Assembly (NCBI RefSeq): GCF_009557615.1 | Contig: NZ_CP045652.1 | Coordinates: 3,410,001 to 3,474,000 of the forward strand | Origin: Sphingobacteruim zhuxiongii | GTDB lineage: Bacteria; Bacteroidota; Bacteroidia; Sphingobacteriales; Sphingobacteriaceae | Length of the DNA stretch: 64,000 nt | Direction: 5' to 3' | Notes under the pieces: generated by a model | The model's database searches: none | Told to the model about the DNA's origin: nothing | What the model saw: the letters and a program-made list of their open reading frames with translations, nothing else | Shown here: positions 52,460 through 60,428 of the stretch, piece after piece | Layout of the letters: every line of letters begins with the position of its first letter | Numbering within the stretch: the first letter of the stretch is position 1 | Position numbers and translations under genes: made by a program

Positions 52460-53989
52460 ATGATGTATTCGAAAAAAATATTAATTCCAGCAATTTGCCT
52501 AGCCTTCGGTTTATTAATATTTAGCTCGTGTAGTAAAAGCCACAACAGTGATTATTCGTCGAAAACCGGCGTCAAGTACAACGACCCTTATAATGGGGGT
52601 CTACAGATTAATCGTAAAGTTAAAGAAGCTCCAGGCCCCGGCCTTGTAGGTATTGAAGGTGGTACCTTTGTTATGGGCGGTAGTTTAAATGAAGATTTAG
52701 GCTATGACTATGATAATGCTAAACGCCGCGTTACCGTCGCTTCATTCTACATTGACGAGACTGAAGTTTCCAATGCCGATTGGTTAGAGTACCTACATTG
52801 GATTGCGCAAAGCTATCCTGAAGATGGAAAAATGTATTATGATGCACTTCCAGATTCTTTAGTTTGGCGACATGCTCTTTCTTATAATGAGCCTTATGTC
52901 AATTTATATTTCAGACATCCTTCATTTCAAGACTATCCTGTCGTAGGTGTTAGCTGGGAACAAGCTAATGCGTACTGTCAATGGCGTACAGATCGCGTGA
53001 ATGAGCATATTCTTCGCGAGACTGGCGTTCTAATGGATTATAAAACAATGAACGGCCAACAAACTAAGCCTGACGCAGCTTTCAATACGGAACTGTATCT
53101 TAATGGTCAAATCCGTGGAGAAAATGTCGACGGAAAGAACATGCCGAAAGATAACAGTATCGGTGCTACAAAAGAGGCTCGCCGTCCAGTGCGAATGGAA
53201 GATGGGGTATTAAAACAACCTTATCGTCTACCAACAGAAGCCGAGTGGGAATACGCAGCATTAGGTTTAATTGGAAATTCAATGCAAGGCAACATTCAGA
53301 CTGCTCGTACTTATCCGTGGGATGGTTTAGGCGTTCGTTCTGCGCATCGTAAAACGCAAGGGAAAATGATGGCTAACTTCAAAATTACCTCAGGTAATAA
53401 TATGGGAGTTGCTGGAGACTTGAATGATGGTGGTGATATTACTGTTCCTGTCCGTGCTTATATGCCGAATGACTTTGGATTATATAATATGGCTGGAAAT
53501 GTTAACGAATGGGTAAGTGATGTTTACCGTCAATTATCATTTGAAGACTTCGAAGACTTTAATCCTTATCGTGGACATGTTTTTATGGACAACAAATATG
53601 AGGATGCTCAAACTCGCACGCTTGCAAAAGACGAGTATGGCAGACCTATCAAAGTTCCTGCAAAAGCAGCACGCAAACAAACTTGGGAAGAATTGCAGCA
53701 AGCAAAGACCATTGATTCAATTAATACGGGTGCAGCAACTGCTTACGATAACGATGTTCGTGGTTATCTAGATGAAGAACAGAAAGCATTGTTTGGAAAG
53801 GTTACTTTAGTGAACGATAAGTCGCGTGTCTATAAAGGAGGTTCATGGAATGATAGAGCATACTGGTTAAACCCTGCAACTCGTCGCTTTGCCCAACAAG
53901 ATCAATCCAGTGCAATGATTGGTTTCCGTTGTGCAATGACAATGGTTGGAAACATCTATGGTCCCGCAGCCAATACGCGTCGTCGTTAG
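52460..53989 (+). CDS. gldJ: GldJ-like lipoprotein with SUMF1/FGE domain
   Basis: Outer-membrane-associated lipoprotein of about 509 residues, resembling GldJ of the gliding motility/type IX secretion machinery. The signal peptide ends I-F-S-S-C, giving the lipidated Cys. The FGE-sulfatase domain begins G-I-E-G-G-T-F-V-M-G-G-S and includes L-P-T-E-A-E-W-E-Y-A-A-L, G-L-Y-N-M-A-G-N-V-N-E-W-V and Y-K-G-G-S-W-N-D-R-A-Y-W, ending I-G-F-R-C-A-M. Inserts of about 40-60 residues are typical of GldJ. GldK shares the fold and is the main alternative. The promoter position favours 52460 or the adjacent ATG 52463. Confidence 0.85.
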   Translation: MMYSKKILIPAICLAFGLLIFSSCSKSHNSDYSSKTGVKYNDPYNGGLQINRKVKEAPGPGLVGIEGGTFVMGGSLNEDLGYDYDNAKRRVTVASFYIDETEVSNADWLEYLHWIAQSYPEDGKMYYDALPDSLVWRHALSYNEPYVNLYFRHPSFQDYPVVGVSWEQANAYCQWRTDRVNEHILRETGVLMDYKTMNGQQTKPDAAFNTELYLNGQIRGENVDGKNMPKDNSIGATKEARRPVRMEDGVLKQPYRLPTEAEWEYAALGLIGNSMQGNIQTARTYPWDGLGVRSAHRKTQGKMMANFKITSGNNMGVAGDLNDGGDITVPVRAYMPNDFGLYNMAGNVNEWVSDVYRQLSFEDFEDFNPYRGHVFMDNKYEDAQTRTLAKDEYGRPIKVPAKAARKQTWEELQQAKTIDSINTGAATAYDNDVRGYLDEEQKALFGKVTLVNDKSRVYKGGSWNDRAYWLNPATRRFAQQDQSSAMIGFRCAMTMVGNIYGPAANTRRR

Positions 53990-54011
53990 ATAGAAAACAT
54001 AAATATATATA

Positions 54012-54052
54012 AATAGAAAAGGGCTTTGAATAATTCAAAGCCCTTTTCTATT
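54012..54052. terminator. Bidirectional terminator between gldJ and the starch-synthase-like gene
   Basis: A 19-bp perfect inverted repeat (core AAAAGGGCTTTGAA / TTCAAAGCCCTTTT) with a 3-nt loop, lying between two convergent genes. Confidence 0.92.
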
Positions 54053-54072
54053 ATGTGAATCCAAAGGAAGTA

Positions 54073-54894
54073 TTATACTGTTACTTCTTCGTTTACAAAT
54101 TCATCATATAAATCTCCGAATGCTTCGTAATCATCGTCAGATGCTGGAGCAAATAATCGGATATTGTTGTCTTTAATGTAAGACATAATTTCTGGATTGA
54201 TATTTTCGTCAGATTTAACCACAACGTCAGTAAATGACAATGCTCCTTTTGTTAAATCAACGAAGCTACCCGAGCCATAAGCTGCTAAATCTGCTGCATC
54301 GATATCCACCTGTGCGGCTAACTCAGCATACCTACTCCCAACGGATGCATTTGCAAAGTCATCCTCATATAATGAGTAGAATACTTTTGCATCTTTAAAT
54401 GTTGGATCATCTTTGTAAGCAGTCTTTAAGTACGCCGGCACCATCGCAGTAAACCAACCATGGCAGTGTACCACATCAGGAGACCAACCTAGCTTCTTAA
54501 CAGTCTCTAAAGCTCCTTTACAGAAGAACAATGAACGCTCGTTGTTATCTTCAAAGAACTTCCCACTCTCATCACGAAAGACCTTCTTCCGCTGGAAATA
54601 TTCCTCATTATCCAAGAAATAAACTTGCATCCTTGCCGCAGGCAAAGAAGCCACTTTAATAATTAGCGGATTATCATTATTGTCCACCACAATGTTCATT
54701 CCCGACAACCTTATCACTTCATGAAGACGATTTCTGCGCTCATTAATGTTACCAAAACGCGGCATTAGAATTCGAATCTCGAATCCCTTTTCTTGCATAG
54801 CATGTGGTAACTGGCGTGTTATTTCAGAAATTTTACTTAATTCAAGGAAAGGCGACATTTCATGGGTTATAAACAAGATTTTCGTTTTTGCCAT
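54073..54894 (-). CDS. Glycogen/starch synthase catalytic-domain protein (single domain)
   Basis: 273 residues matching only the N-terminal (GT5) Rossmann domain of glycogen synthase. The first strand K-I-L-F-I-T-H-E-M-S-P-F replaces the usual K-V-G-G-L motif region. V-V-H-C-H-G-W-F-T-A-M-V-P near 147-159 matches the D-V-V-H-x-H-D-W GT5 motif. The C-terminal donor domain with the E-x7-E site is missing, yet the gene is intact, so this is a stand-alone family and probably not an active glucan synthase. The ATG at 54894 follows a full promoter (54936-54966). It is divergent from panC. Confidence 0.8.
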   Translation of the reverse strand: MAKTKILFITHEMSPFLELSKISEITRQLPHAMQEKGFEIRILMPRFGNINERRNRLHEVIRLSGMNIVVDNNDNPLIIKVASLPAARMQVYFLDNEEYFQRKKVFRDESGKFFEDNNERSLFFCKGALETVKKLGWSPDVVHCHGWFTAMVPAYLKTAYKDDPTFKDAKVFYSLYEDDFANASVGSRYAELAAQVDIDAADLAAYGSGSFVDLTKGALSFTDVVVKSDENINPEIMSYIKDNNIRLFAPASDDDYEAFGDLYDEFVNEEVTV

Positions 54895-54935
54895 CTCCAA
54901 AGTTTTTTTTATTATTGAATAGTAAAATCGGTCTA

Positions 54936-54966
54936 CAAAGGTACTAATAATAAATGAATTTTACAA
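54936..54966 (-). promoter_or_regulatory. Complete -33/-7 promoter of the starch-synthase-like gene
   Basis: Minus strand: -33 TTG (54964-54966), a 20-nt spacer, then -7 TACCTTTG (54936-54943). It is the best full match to the Bacteroidota promoter consensus seen in this window. The leader is about 30 nt. Confidence 0.65.
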
Positions 54967-55037
54967 TTCCTTAAAAATCATCATTTTATAATTCAAAGAT
55001 TATTCCCCACTTTTGTACCTCATTTTAACTAGTATTC

Positions 55038-55880
55038 GTGAAAATATTCCGCACCAAAAACGAGCTTAAAGAAGCTCTGGCTGAATTGAGAGCGCAAGAT
55101 AAAGTCATCACCTTAGTACCAACTATGGGCGCCCTACATGAGGGACACATCTCCCTTATCGACTATGCTAAACCTCGTACCGATATTATCGTTTGTAGCA
55201 TATTTGTTAATCCAACACAATTTAACGATCCAAAAGATCTTGAAAAATATCCCCGACCTATTGAGAACGATATAGCGTTACTAGAAGCCGCTCACTGTGA
55301 CATATTATTCTTACCATCCGTAGAGGAGATGTATCCACAAAATGATCTGCCTTGGCACATTGACCTAGGTGACTTAGATCAAATTTGGGAAGGAGAACAC
55401 CGTCCGGGACACTTCCAAGGCGTAACACAGGTAGTTTACAAGTTGTTTTCTCTAGTACAACCTAATCAAGCCTGTTTCGGCCAGAAAGATTTCCAACAAG
55501 TCATGGTAATTCAGCGAATGATTGAAATTAAAAAGCTCCCTATCAATTTATTAATCTGTCCGATTATTAGAAACGAAAAAGGACTTGCTTTAAGCTCGCG
55601 TAATGCCCGATTATCTAATGATGGAAGAGATATTGCGCTGGTGTTATCGAAAGCCTTAAATCACATTAAAAACAGCAACAAGGAAAAATCTCCTGCTGAG
55701 TTAATCGCTGAAGCAAAAGAAATTATTAAATCTGTTCCGCAAGTTGAATTAGAATATTTAGCCATTTGCGAAACGAGCAGCCTACATTCTGCCGATCAAT
55801 TTGAAGAAGGAAAAGAATATGTAGCCCTAATTACGGCTTGGCTGGAAGGCGTTCGTTTAATCGACAATATACTACTATAG
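55038..55880 (+). CDS. panC: Pantothenate synthetase
   Basis: Condenses pantoate and beta-alanine, with ATP, to pantothenate. The 280 residues carry the H-I-G-H-like motif M-G-A-L-H-E-G-H near 30-37 (P-T-M-G precedes), F-V-N-P-T-Q-F near 59-65, G-Q-K-D-F-Q near 151-156 and the K-M-S-K-S-like L-S-S-R-N-A-R-L near 185-192. The start is GTG at 55038. panD follows after 89 nt with its own promoter box. Confidence 0.95.
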   Translation: MKIFRTKNELKEALAELRAQDKVITLVPTMGALHEGHISLIDYAKPRTDIIVCSIFVNPTQFNDPKDLEKYPRPIENDIALLEAAHCDILFLPSVEEMYPQNDLPWHIDLGDLDQIWEGEHRPGHFQGVTQVVYKLFSLVQPNQACFGQKDFQQVMVIQRMIEIKKLPINLLICPIIRNEKGLALSSRNARLSNDGRDIALVLSKALNHIKNSNKEKSPAELIAEAKEIIKSVPQVELEYLAICETSSLHSADQFEEGKEYVALITAWLEGVRLIDNILL

Positions 55881-55957
55881 CATTATTAACAACTATCTTT
55901 TGGTTTCAAAGGGGCAAACGACAGCAATTTCGAACCAAAGAAAAAAAAAGAAAAACG

Positions 55958-55965
55958 TAACTTTG
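55958..55965 (+). promoter_or_regulatory. -7 promoter box (TAACTTTG) directly before panD
   Basis: Exact TAnnTTTG match ending 4 nt before ATG 55970, so panD has its own promoter and likely a leaderless mRNA. The box is identical to that of ispG. Confidence 0.5.
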
Positions 55966-55969
55966 CATC

Positions 55970-56317
55970 ATGATGATTGAAGTAATGAAGTCAAAGATTC
56001 ACCGAGTGCATGTCACACAGGCTGAATTAAATTATGTGGGAAGCATCACCATCGACGAAGATTTAATGGATGCGGCAAATATTATCGCAAACGAACGCGT
56101 GCAGATTGTCAATAACAATAATGGAGCACGATTGGAAACATATGTTATTCCTGGAAAACGTGGCTCAGGCATTATTTGTCTAAATGGCGCGGCAGCTCGC
56201 TTAGTCCAAGTAGGTGACATTGTCATCATCATATCTTATGCATTGATGGACTTCGAAGAAGCAAAAAAACATAAACCGACGACCATCTTCCCAGATGATC
56301 ACAATAAATTAATATAA
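55970..56317 (+). CDS. panD: Aspartate 1-decarboxylase
   Basis: Makes beta-alanine from L-aspartate for pantothenate synthesis, the partner substrate of PanC. It is a 115-residue pro-enzyme that self-cleaves at Gly24-Ser25 in Y-V-G-S-I-T-I-D to create the pyruvoyl group. K-S-K-I-H-R near 7-12 and L-N-G-A-A-A-R near 71-77 also match. Two adjacent ATGs (55970, 55973) are possible starts. A terminator hairpin follows. Confidence 0.95.
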   Translation: MMIEVMKSKIHRVHVTQAELNYVGSITIDEDLMDAANIIANERVQIVNNNNGARLETYVIPGKRGSGIICLNGAAARLVQVGDIVIIISYALMDFEEAKKHKPTTIFPDDHNKLI

Positions 56318-56328
56318 GGCATATATGA

Positions 56329-56361
56329 AACGGCTATAAAATTTGTAAATTTATAGCCGTT
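56329..56361 (+). terminator. Terminator after panD
   Basis: A 12-bp perfect stem AACGGCTATAAA/TTTATAGCCGTT with a 9-nt loop, followed by a short T run (CGCTTTT). Confidence 0.75.
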
Positions 56362-56374
56362 CGCTTTTACGAAT

Positions 56375-56737
56375 ATGCACAAACCAACAACATACCGTCT
56401 TGCTCTTGCTCGCTTCCTTCTCTTATGGATGTGCAGCATTATCATTAGTGGCGTTGTATTTATGCACAAGGAAGTGACCGCAAGCGGCGAAATCGTCACC
56501 CACATCCACCCTTACAATCTTGGCGAGAAAAAACATCACCAGCATCACTCTGATGCGGAGATAAGATATCTCGATATACTATATCAGGGCAGTTACATGG
56601 AATGGATTCCATTTGTGTACAGTTCCCCTATCCAAGAAGTCTTATTTGAACTTTCCTATGGCTTTACTACAAGCCAACAATTAAATCGACCGGCATATAT
56701 TCATGCTGATCGTGGCCCCCCTACATATTTAGCATAA
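56375..56737 (+). CDS. Small His-rich exported or membrane protein
   Basis: 120 residues with no named family that I recognise. A hydrophobic N-terminal segment (about 10-30) acts as signal or anchor. The His-rich stretch that follows has H-I-H at 43-45 and H-H-Q-H-H at 54-58. The C-terminus ends R-G-P-P near 113-116, like other short proteins found before TonB receptors in this phylum. It lies about 100 nt before the TonB receptor gene. The histidines suggest metal binding, but this is inference from composition and position. Confidence 0.7.
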   Translation: MHKPTTYRLALARFLLLWMCSIIISGVVFMHKEVTASGEIVTHIHPYNLGEKKHHQHHSDAEIRYLDILYQGSYMEWIPFVYSSPIQEVLFELSYGFTTSQQLNRPAYIHADRGPPTYLA

Positions 56738-56835
56738 CCAGAATTTTTATTTATCGTGTCCTTTATCAGGATACCCGATCGGTTTATTTTTAATAAGTAA
56801 GCCCGATTAATGTTGGATTTATAGCTAAATTTCTA

Positions 56836-59181
56836 ATGACATTTTTATACAATAAGTATATCCTATGCCTATTCCTATTTTGGATAGGCCAACAAACTAT
56901 TTATGCTCAAATAAAAGGGCAAGTGATCAATGATAAGAAGAATCCGATCGCTAACGCAACTGTTCAAATTGAGGGAACTCAAATCGGAACATCAACAGAT
57001 ACCTTAGGTAATTTCGAAATTGACATCAACGGTTTAAAAAAAGTAACCTTAACTGTAAGGGCCGTGGGTTTCCAACCATTGAAGAAACAAATCCTTGCGG
57101 ATCAATTTGATCAATTTCAAACACTCTCCCTACACGAAGACAATCTAAATCTACACGAAGTCGTTGTCAGTGCATCGCGCTACGGCATGGAGCGAAAAAA
57201 AGCGCCAGTTATTGTAAACGTGTTGAGTCCAAAATTATTCAACGCAACGCAATCAGTTGCGATGTCTGAGACCTTAAACTACCAACCAGGTGTCCGTGTG
57301 GAAAACAACTGTCAAAACTGTGGTTTTTCACAAGTACGACTAAACGGTATGGAAGGTGCCTATTCACAAATTTTAATTAATAGTCGTTCTGTTTTTTCGG
57401 CATTAAACAGTGTCTATGGTCTAGATCAGATTCCTACAAGTATGATTGATCGTATTGAAGTGGTACGCAGTGGTGGTTCAGCATTATTCGGTGCCAATGC
57501 AATCGCAGGTACCATCAATATCATTACGAAAGATCCCGTAGAAAATGACTGGCAAATTAAATCGACTAACGCTATCATTGATGGAAAATCATGGGATAAT
57601 ACGATTGACTTTAACACATCCTATATCGATAATGATCTTCGCACTGGAGCGACGTTCTATGGAATGAATAGAAATCGTGAAGCCTATGATGCAAATGGAG
57701 ACGGCTTTACCGAGATGACAAAGCTTAAGAACCTAACGTTTGGAACCAAAGCATTCTTTAAGCCTACAGAATTCAACAAGATAACCTTAGATTTCAGCGT
57801 TTTAAATGAATTCAGACGGGGTGGTGATCGTTTAGATCTTGCTCCCCACTTCACGGATGTTACTGAACAATTGCGGACGAACTCTCTAATCGGAGGGCTA
57901 ACGTACGACCAATACTCGAAGGATTTTAAACATAAACTCTCGCTATATGCTTCTGCGCAGAAAACCAATCGCGAAAGCTTTTACGGGGGACTTGGCGGCG
58001 GAAGAACGGCACAGGACTCTGTACTTGCCTCTAATTCATATGGAACGACGGATGATTTCGCAATGGTAGCGGGTGCTCAGTATACTTACACTTTCCAAAA
58101 AGATGTCATTACTGCGGGCGTAGAATACAATGCGAATAAGACCGAGGATCATATCCCAGGATACCAACGCTTGATTGACCAAAAAACTCAAGGACTAGGT
58201 ACGTATTTTCAATACGAGTGGAATATACTTTCGAACTTGAAATCATTGCTCGGAGCTCGCTACGACTACACTAATGTCGATGGCAAGTACGACTTAGCCG
58301 AGTTCCACCGTAGTTCTTCAGAAAACTTTGGAACTTTCAGTCCCCGAATCACGCTCTTATATGATATTACTGACTACCTACAATTCAGAGGTGGTTATGC
58401 AAGAGGATTCCGTGCACCACAAGCTTTTAATGAGGATATGCATGTTACTTCGATTGCCGGACAACAAGTTTTCGTATTAATCGGAGAGAACTTAGAAACC
58501 GAGTATTCGAATGCTTATACAGGTTCCCTAAATTTCACTAAAAACTTCGGTTCGGTACAAACGAGTTTATTGCTGGAAGGATTCTACACCGATCTTAAAA
58601 ATCCTTTCACGAATGTAATGACGTCCAATGAAAATGACTTAATCATTGAAGAGATGCGCAATGGCTCTGGCGCAAAGGTATATGGTTCCAATATCGAATT
58701 GAACGTGGCTCCTTCTTCAACATTCAGCATACAAGCTGGCGGAACAATTCAACGTTCAACCTACAAAGATGCGCAATTGATATATGAAGGAGACACAGAC
58801 GCGCAAAACGTAGAATCAAAGCGCTTTGTTCGAACACCAAATATGTATGGCTATTTGAATACCAATTGGAAGCCCCTTGCTCCTTTTAGTGTTGATTTAA
58901 CGGGTGTCTATACCGGGAGTATGATCGTGCCCCATGTACTGGCGGACCGACAATTTCTTCTGAAAGAATCGCCGCAGTTTGTGGAATTGAACATGCGCTT
59001 AGGATATACATTCAATCTGAAGAAAGAATTGAATCTGGAGGTTTTCGGCGGGGTACAAAATATTTTTAATGCCTTCCAAAAAGACTTTGATACAGGTGCA
59101 CTGCGCGATTCAAAATATATCTACGGACCATCTAGACCGAGAACAATTAGTTTCGGTATCAAAATAGGACATTTTCACTAA
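56836..59181 (+). CDS. TonB-dependent outer membrane receptor with CxxC plug motif
   Basis: Outer-membrane active transporter of 781 residues. A signal peptide ends near A-Q-I (about 25). It is followed by a carboxypeptidase-regulatory-like domain (26-105), the plug (about 115-235) and a 22-strand barrel ending in an aromatic-type C-terminus (I-G-H-F-H). The plug contains C-Q-N-C at 159-162, then V-R-L-N-G-M-E-G. The V-E-V-V-R-S-G-G-S-A-L-F-G-A-N-A-I-A-G-T-I-N-I-I region is canonical. No SusD partner follows, so the substrate is more likely a metal complex or small molecule than a glycan. Confidence 0.93.
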   Translation: MTFLYNKYILCLFLFWIGQQTIYAQIKGQVINDKKNPIANATVQIEGTQIGTSTDTLGNFEIDINGLKKVTLTVRAVGFQPLKKQILADQFDQFQTLSLHEDNLNLHEVVVSASRYGMERKKAPVIVNVLSPKLFNATQSVAMSETLNYQPGVRVENNCQNCGFSQVRLNGMEGAYSQILINSRSVFSALNSVYGLDQIPTSMIDRIEVVRSGGSALFGANAIAGTINIITKDPVENDWQIKSTNAIIDGKSWDNTIDFNTSYIDNDLRTGATFYGMNRNREAYDANGDGFTEMTKLKNLTFGTKAFFKPTEFNKITLDFSVLNEFRRGGDRLDLAPHFTDVTEQLRTNSLIGGLTYDQYSKDFKHKLSLYASAQKTNRESFYGGLGGGRTAQDSVLASNSYGTTDDFAMVAGAQYTYTFQKDVITAGVEYNANKTEDHIPGYQRLIDQKTQGLGTYFQYEWNILSNLKSLLGARYDYTNVDGKYDLAEFHRSSSENFGTFSPRITLLYDITDYLQFRGGYARGFRAPQAFNEDMHVTSIAGQQVFVLIGENLETEYSNAYTGSLNFTKNFGSVQTSLLLEGFYTDLKNPFTNVMTSNENDLIIEEMRNGSGAKVYGSNIELNVAPSSTFSIQAGGTIQRSTYKDAQLIYEGDTDAQNVESKRFVRTPNMYGYLNTNWKPLAPFSVDLTGVYTGSMIVPHVLADRQFLLKESPQFVELNMRLGYTFNLKKELNLEVFGGVQNIFNAFQKDFDTGALRDSKYIYGPSRPRTISFGIKIGHFH

Positions 59182-59654
59182 TGAAACTGTTACACTGCAT
59201 TATAGCACAACTATTAATTTTTATCTCACTTTCGCAGGCTCAACAACCTGCGAAAGCCGAGATTAATTGGCTAACGTTTGAGCAAATGGACGTACAGTTA
59301 AACAACAACCCAAAGCCTGTATTATTGTTCTTCTATACAGATTGGTGTGTCTATTGTAAGAAAATGCTTAAAGAAACATTTCAAGCGACCTCTATCGTTC
59401 AAAAATTGAATAAAGATTATTACTGTGTGCTATTCGATGCAGAAACTATTGAAGATGTATATTTTGATGGAATAACCTATACCAATACCAGTAAATCAAA
59501 GACAACGGGCAATTATCATAACCTTGCTAAGTTAATCTTAGGTGATAAAAATCAGCAGGTTTTCCCCACTACTTTACTACTAAATTCAGATTTTCAAGTA
59601 AAAAATCGCGTCAACAAATACCTAAGTATTAAAGATTTATTAAAAATTTTATAA
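59181..59654 (+). CDS. Exported thioredoxin-fold protein
   Basis: 157 residues with a signal peptide (about 1-20) and a thioredoxin-like domain. The redox motif is W-C-V-Y-C-K-K (Cys56 and Cys59), in the thioredoxin_7/DUF255-like class of periplasmic thiol proteins. Its start overlaps the TonB receptor stop by one base (TAATG), so the two are translationally coupled. It could keep thiols, such as the receptor's CxxC or a metal-binding partner, reduced. That function is inferred from the coupling. Confidence 0.85.
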   Translation: MKLLHCIIAQLLIFISLSQAQQPAKAEINWLTFEQMDVQLNNNPKPVLLFFYTDWCVYCKKMLKETFQATSIVQKLNKDYYCVLFDAETIEDVYFDGITYTNTSKSKTTGNYHNLAKLILGDKNQQVFPTTLLLNSDFQVKNRVNKYLSIKDLLKIL

Positions 59655-59729
59655 TTTTTTTTGAAGTCTTGTAGCGAAATTCTTAATCCTAACGTTTACT
59701 TTAGCATTAAGAATACATTTATACATATT

Positions 59730-60323
59730 ATGAAAAACTTTAAAATTTTACTTATTGCTTTACTCGCGGTTGTTTCTGTAAGTTCTTGTATGAAAGATGA
59801 CAACACTTATGTTGATGATAGTGCAGCACAAAAAGCGAGAATTGACTCTACTTTGAGAGCTCAAAAAACAATCTTAGCTGAATATGCTCAAGAAAACTTC
59901 GAGAACCCTGTTTACAATGACTCATTACAAATGTGGTATGAAGTTATAACACCGGCAACTGATAATTCATTCGAATACGTAATTTCTGGATATTCATTTG
60001 TTCCAGTAACAGCTACTGTAAAATACAAAGGTGAACTTCTAAACGGAACAGTATTCGACGAAACTACTACTGCTACAGCAATGACAATAGGAAGAGGAAA
60101 TTGGATTCAAGCGTTCGAACGTTCTTTTTGGCCTAAAAAAGTAACTATTAACGCAGTAGATTACTACCCTGGTTTAACTCCAGATGGATTGAAAAAAGGT
60201 CAAAAAATTAGATTCGTTGCTCCATCTCCATGGTGTTATGATACTGTTGTAAAAGACAAAATCCCTGCAAACTCTCCTTTAGTATTTACTATTGAGGTTA
60301 TCGATATTAAATCTACTTTGTAA
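59730..60323 (+). CDS. FKBP-type peptidyl-prolyl isomerase lipoprotein
   Basis: Lipoprotein of about 197 residues with a signal peptide ending V-S-S-C (Cys20) and a C-terminal FKBP domain. The FKBP strands appear as V-T-A-T-V-K-Y-K-G-E-L-L-N-G-T-V-F-D-E, I-Q-A-F-E-R and L-V-F-T-I-E-V-I-D-I. The domain contains extra loops, including a Trp-Cys stretch (P-S-P-W-C-Y), compared with standard FKBPs. It follows the thioredoxin-fold gene by 75 nt. The ATG at 59730 is preferred to one 23 codons upstream because it gives a normal lipoprotein signal. An IS element has inserted just downstream. Confidence 0.85.
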   Translation: MKNFKILLIALLAVVSVSSCMKDDNTYVDDSAAQKARIDSTLRAQKTILAEYAQENFENPVYNDSLQMWYEVITPATDNSFEYVISGYSFVPVTATVKYKGELLNGTVFDETTTATAMTIGRGNWIQAFERSFWPKKVTINAVDYYPGLTPDGLKKGQKIRFVAPSPWCYDTVVKDKIPANSPLVFTIEVIDIKSTL

Positions 60324-60353
60324 GAATTTATTGAAACAATAATATTTATAATA

Positions 60354-60381
60354 AAGAAGGTGTCTAAAAAGGCACCTTCTT
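60354..60381. terminator. Hairpin at the left end of the IS element
   Basis: AAGAAGGTG/CACCTTCTT (9 bp) encloses the conserved IS end, with a T-containing stretch following. It could stop rightward transcripts of the FKBP gene and leftward IS transcripts. Confidence 0.5.
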
Positions 60382-60428
60382 CTGTTTTATAGCTTTTGCG
60401 ATTCCATTACTGTTTTCATTTTTGAGTT

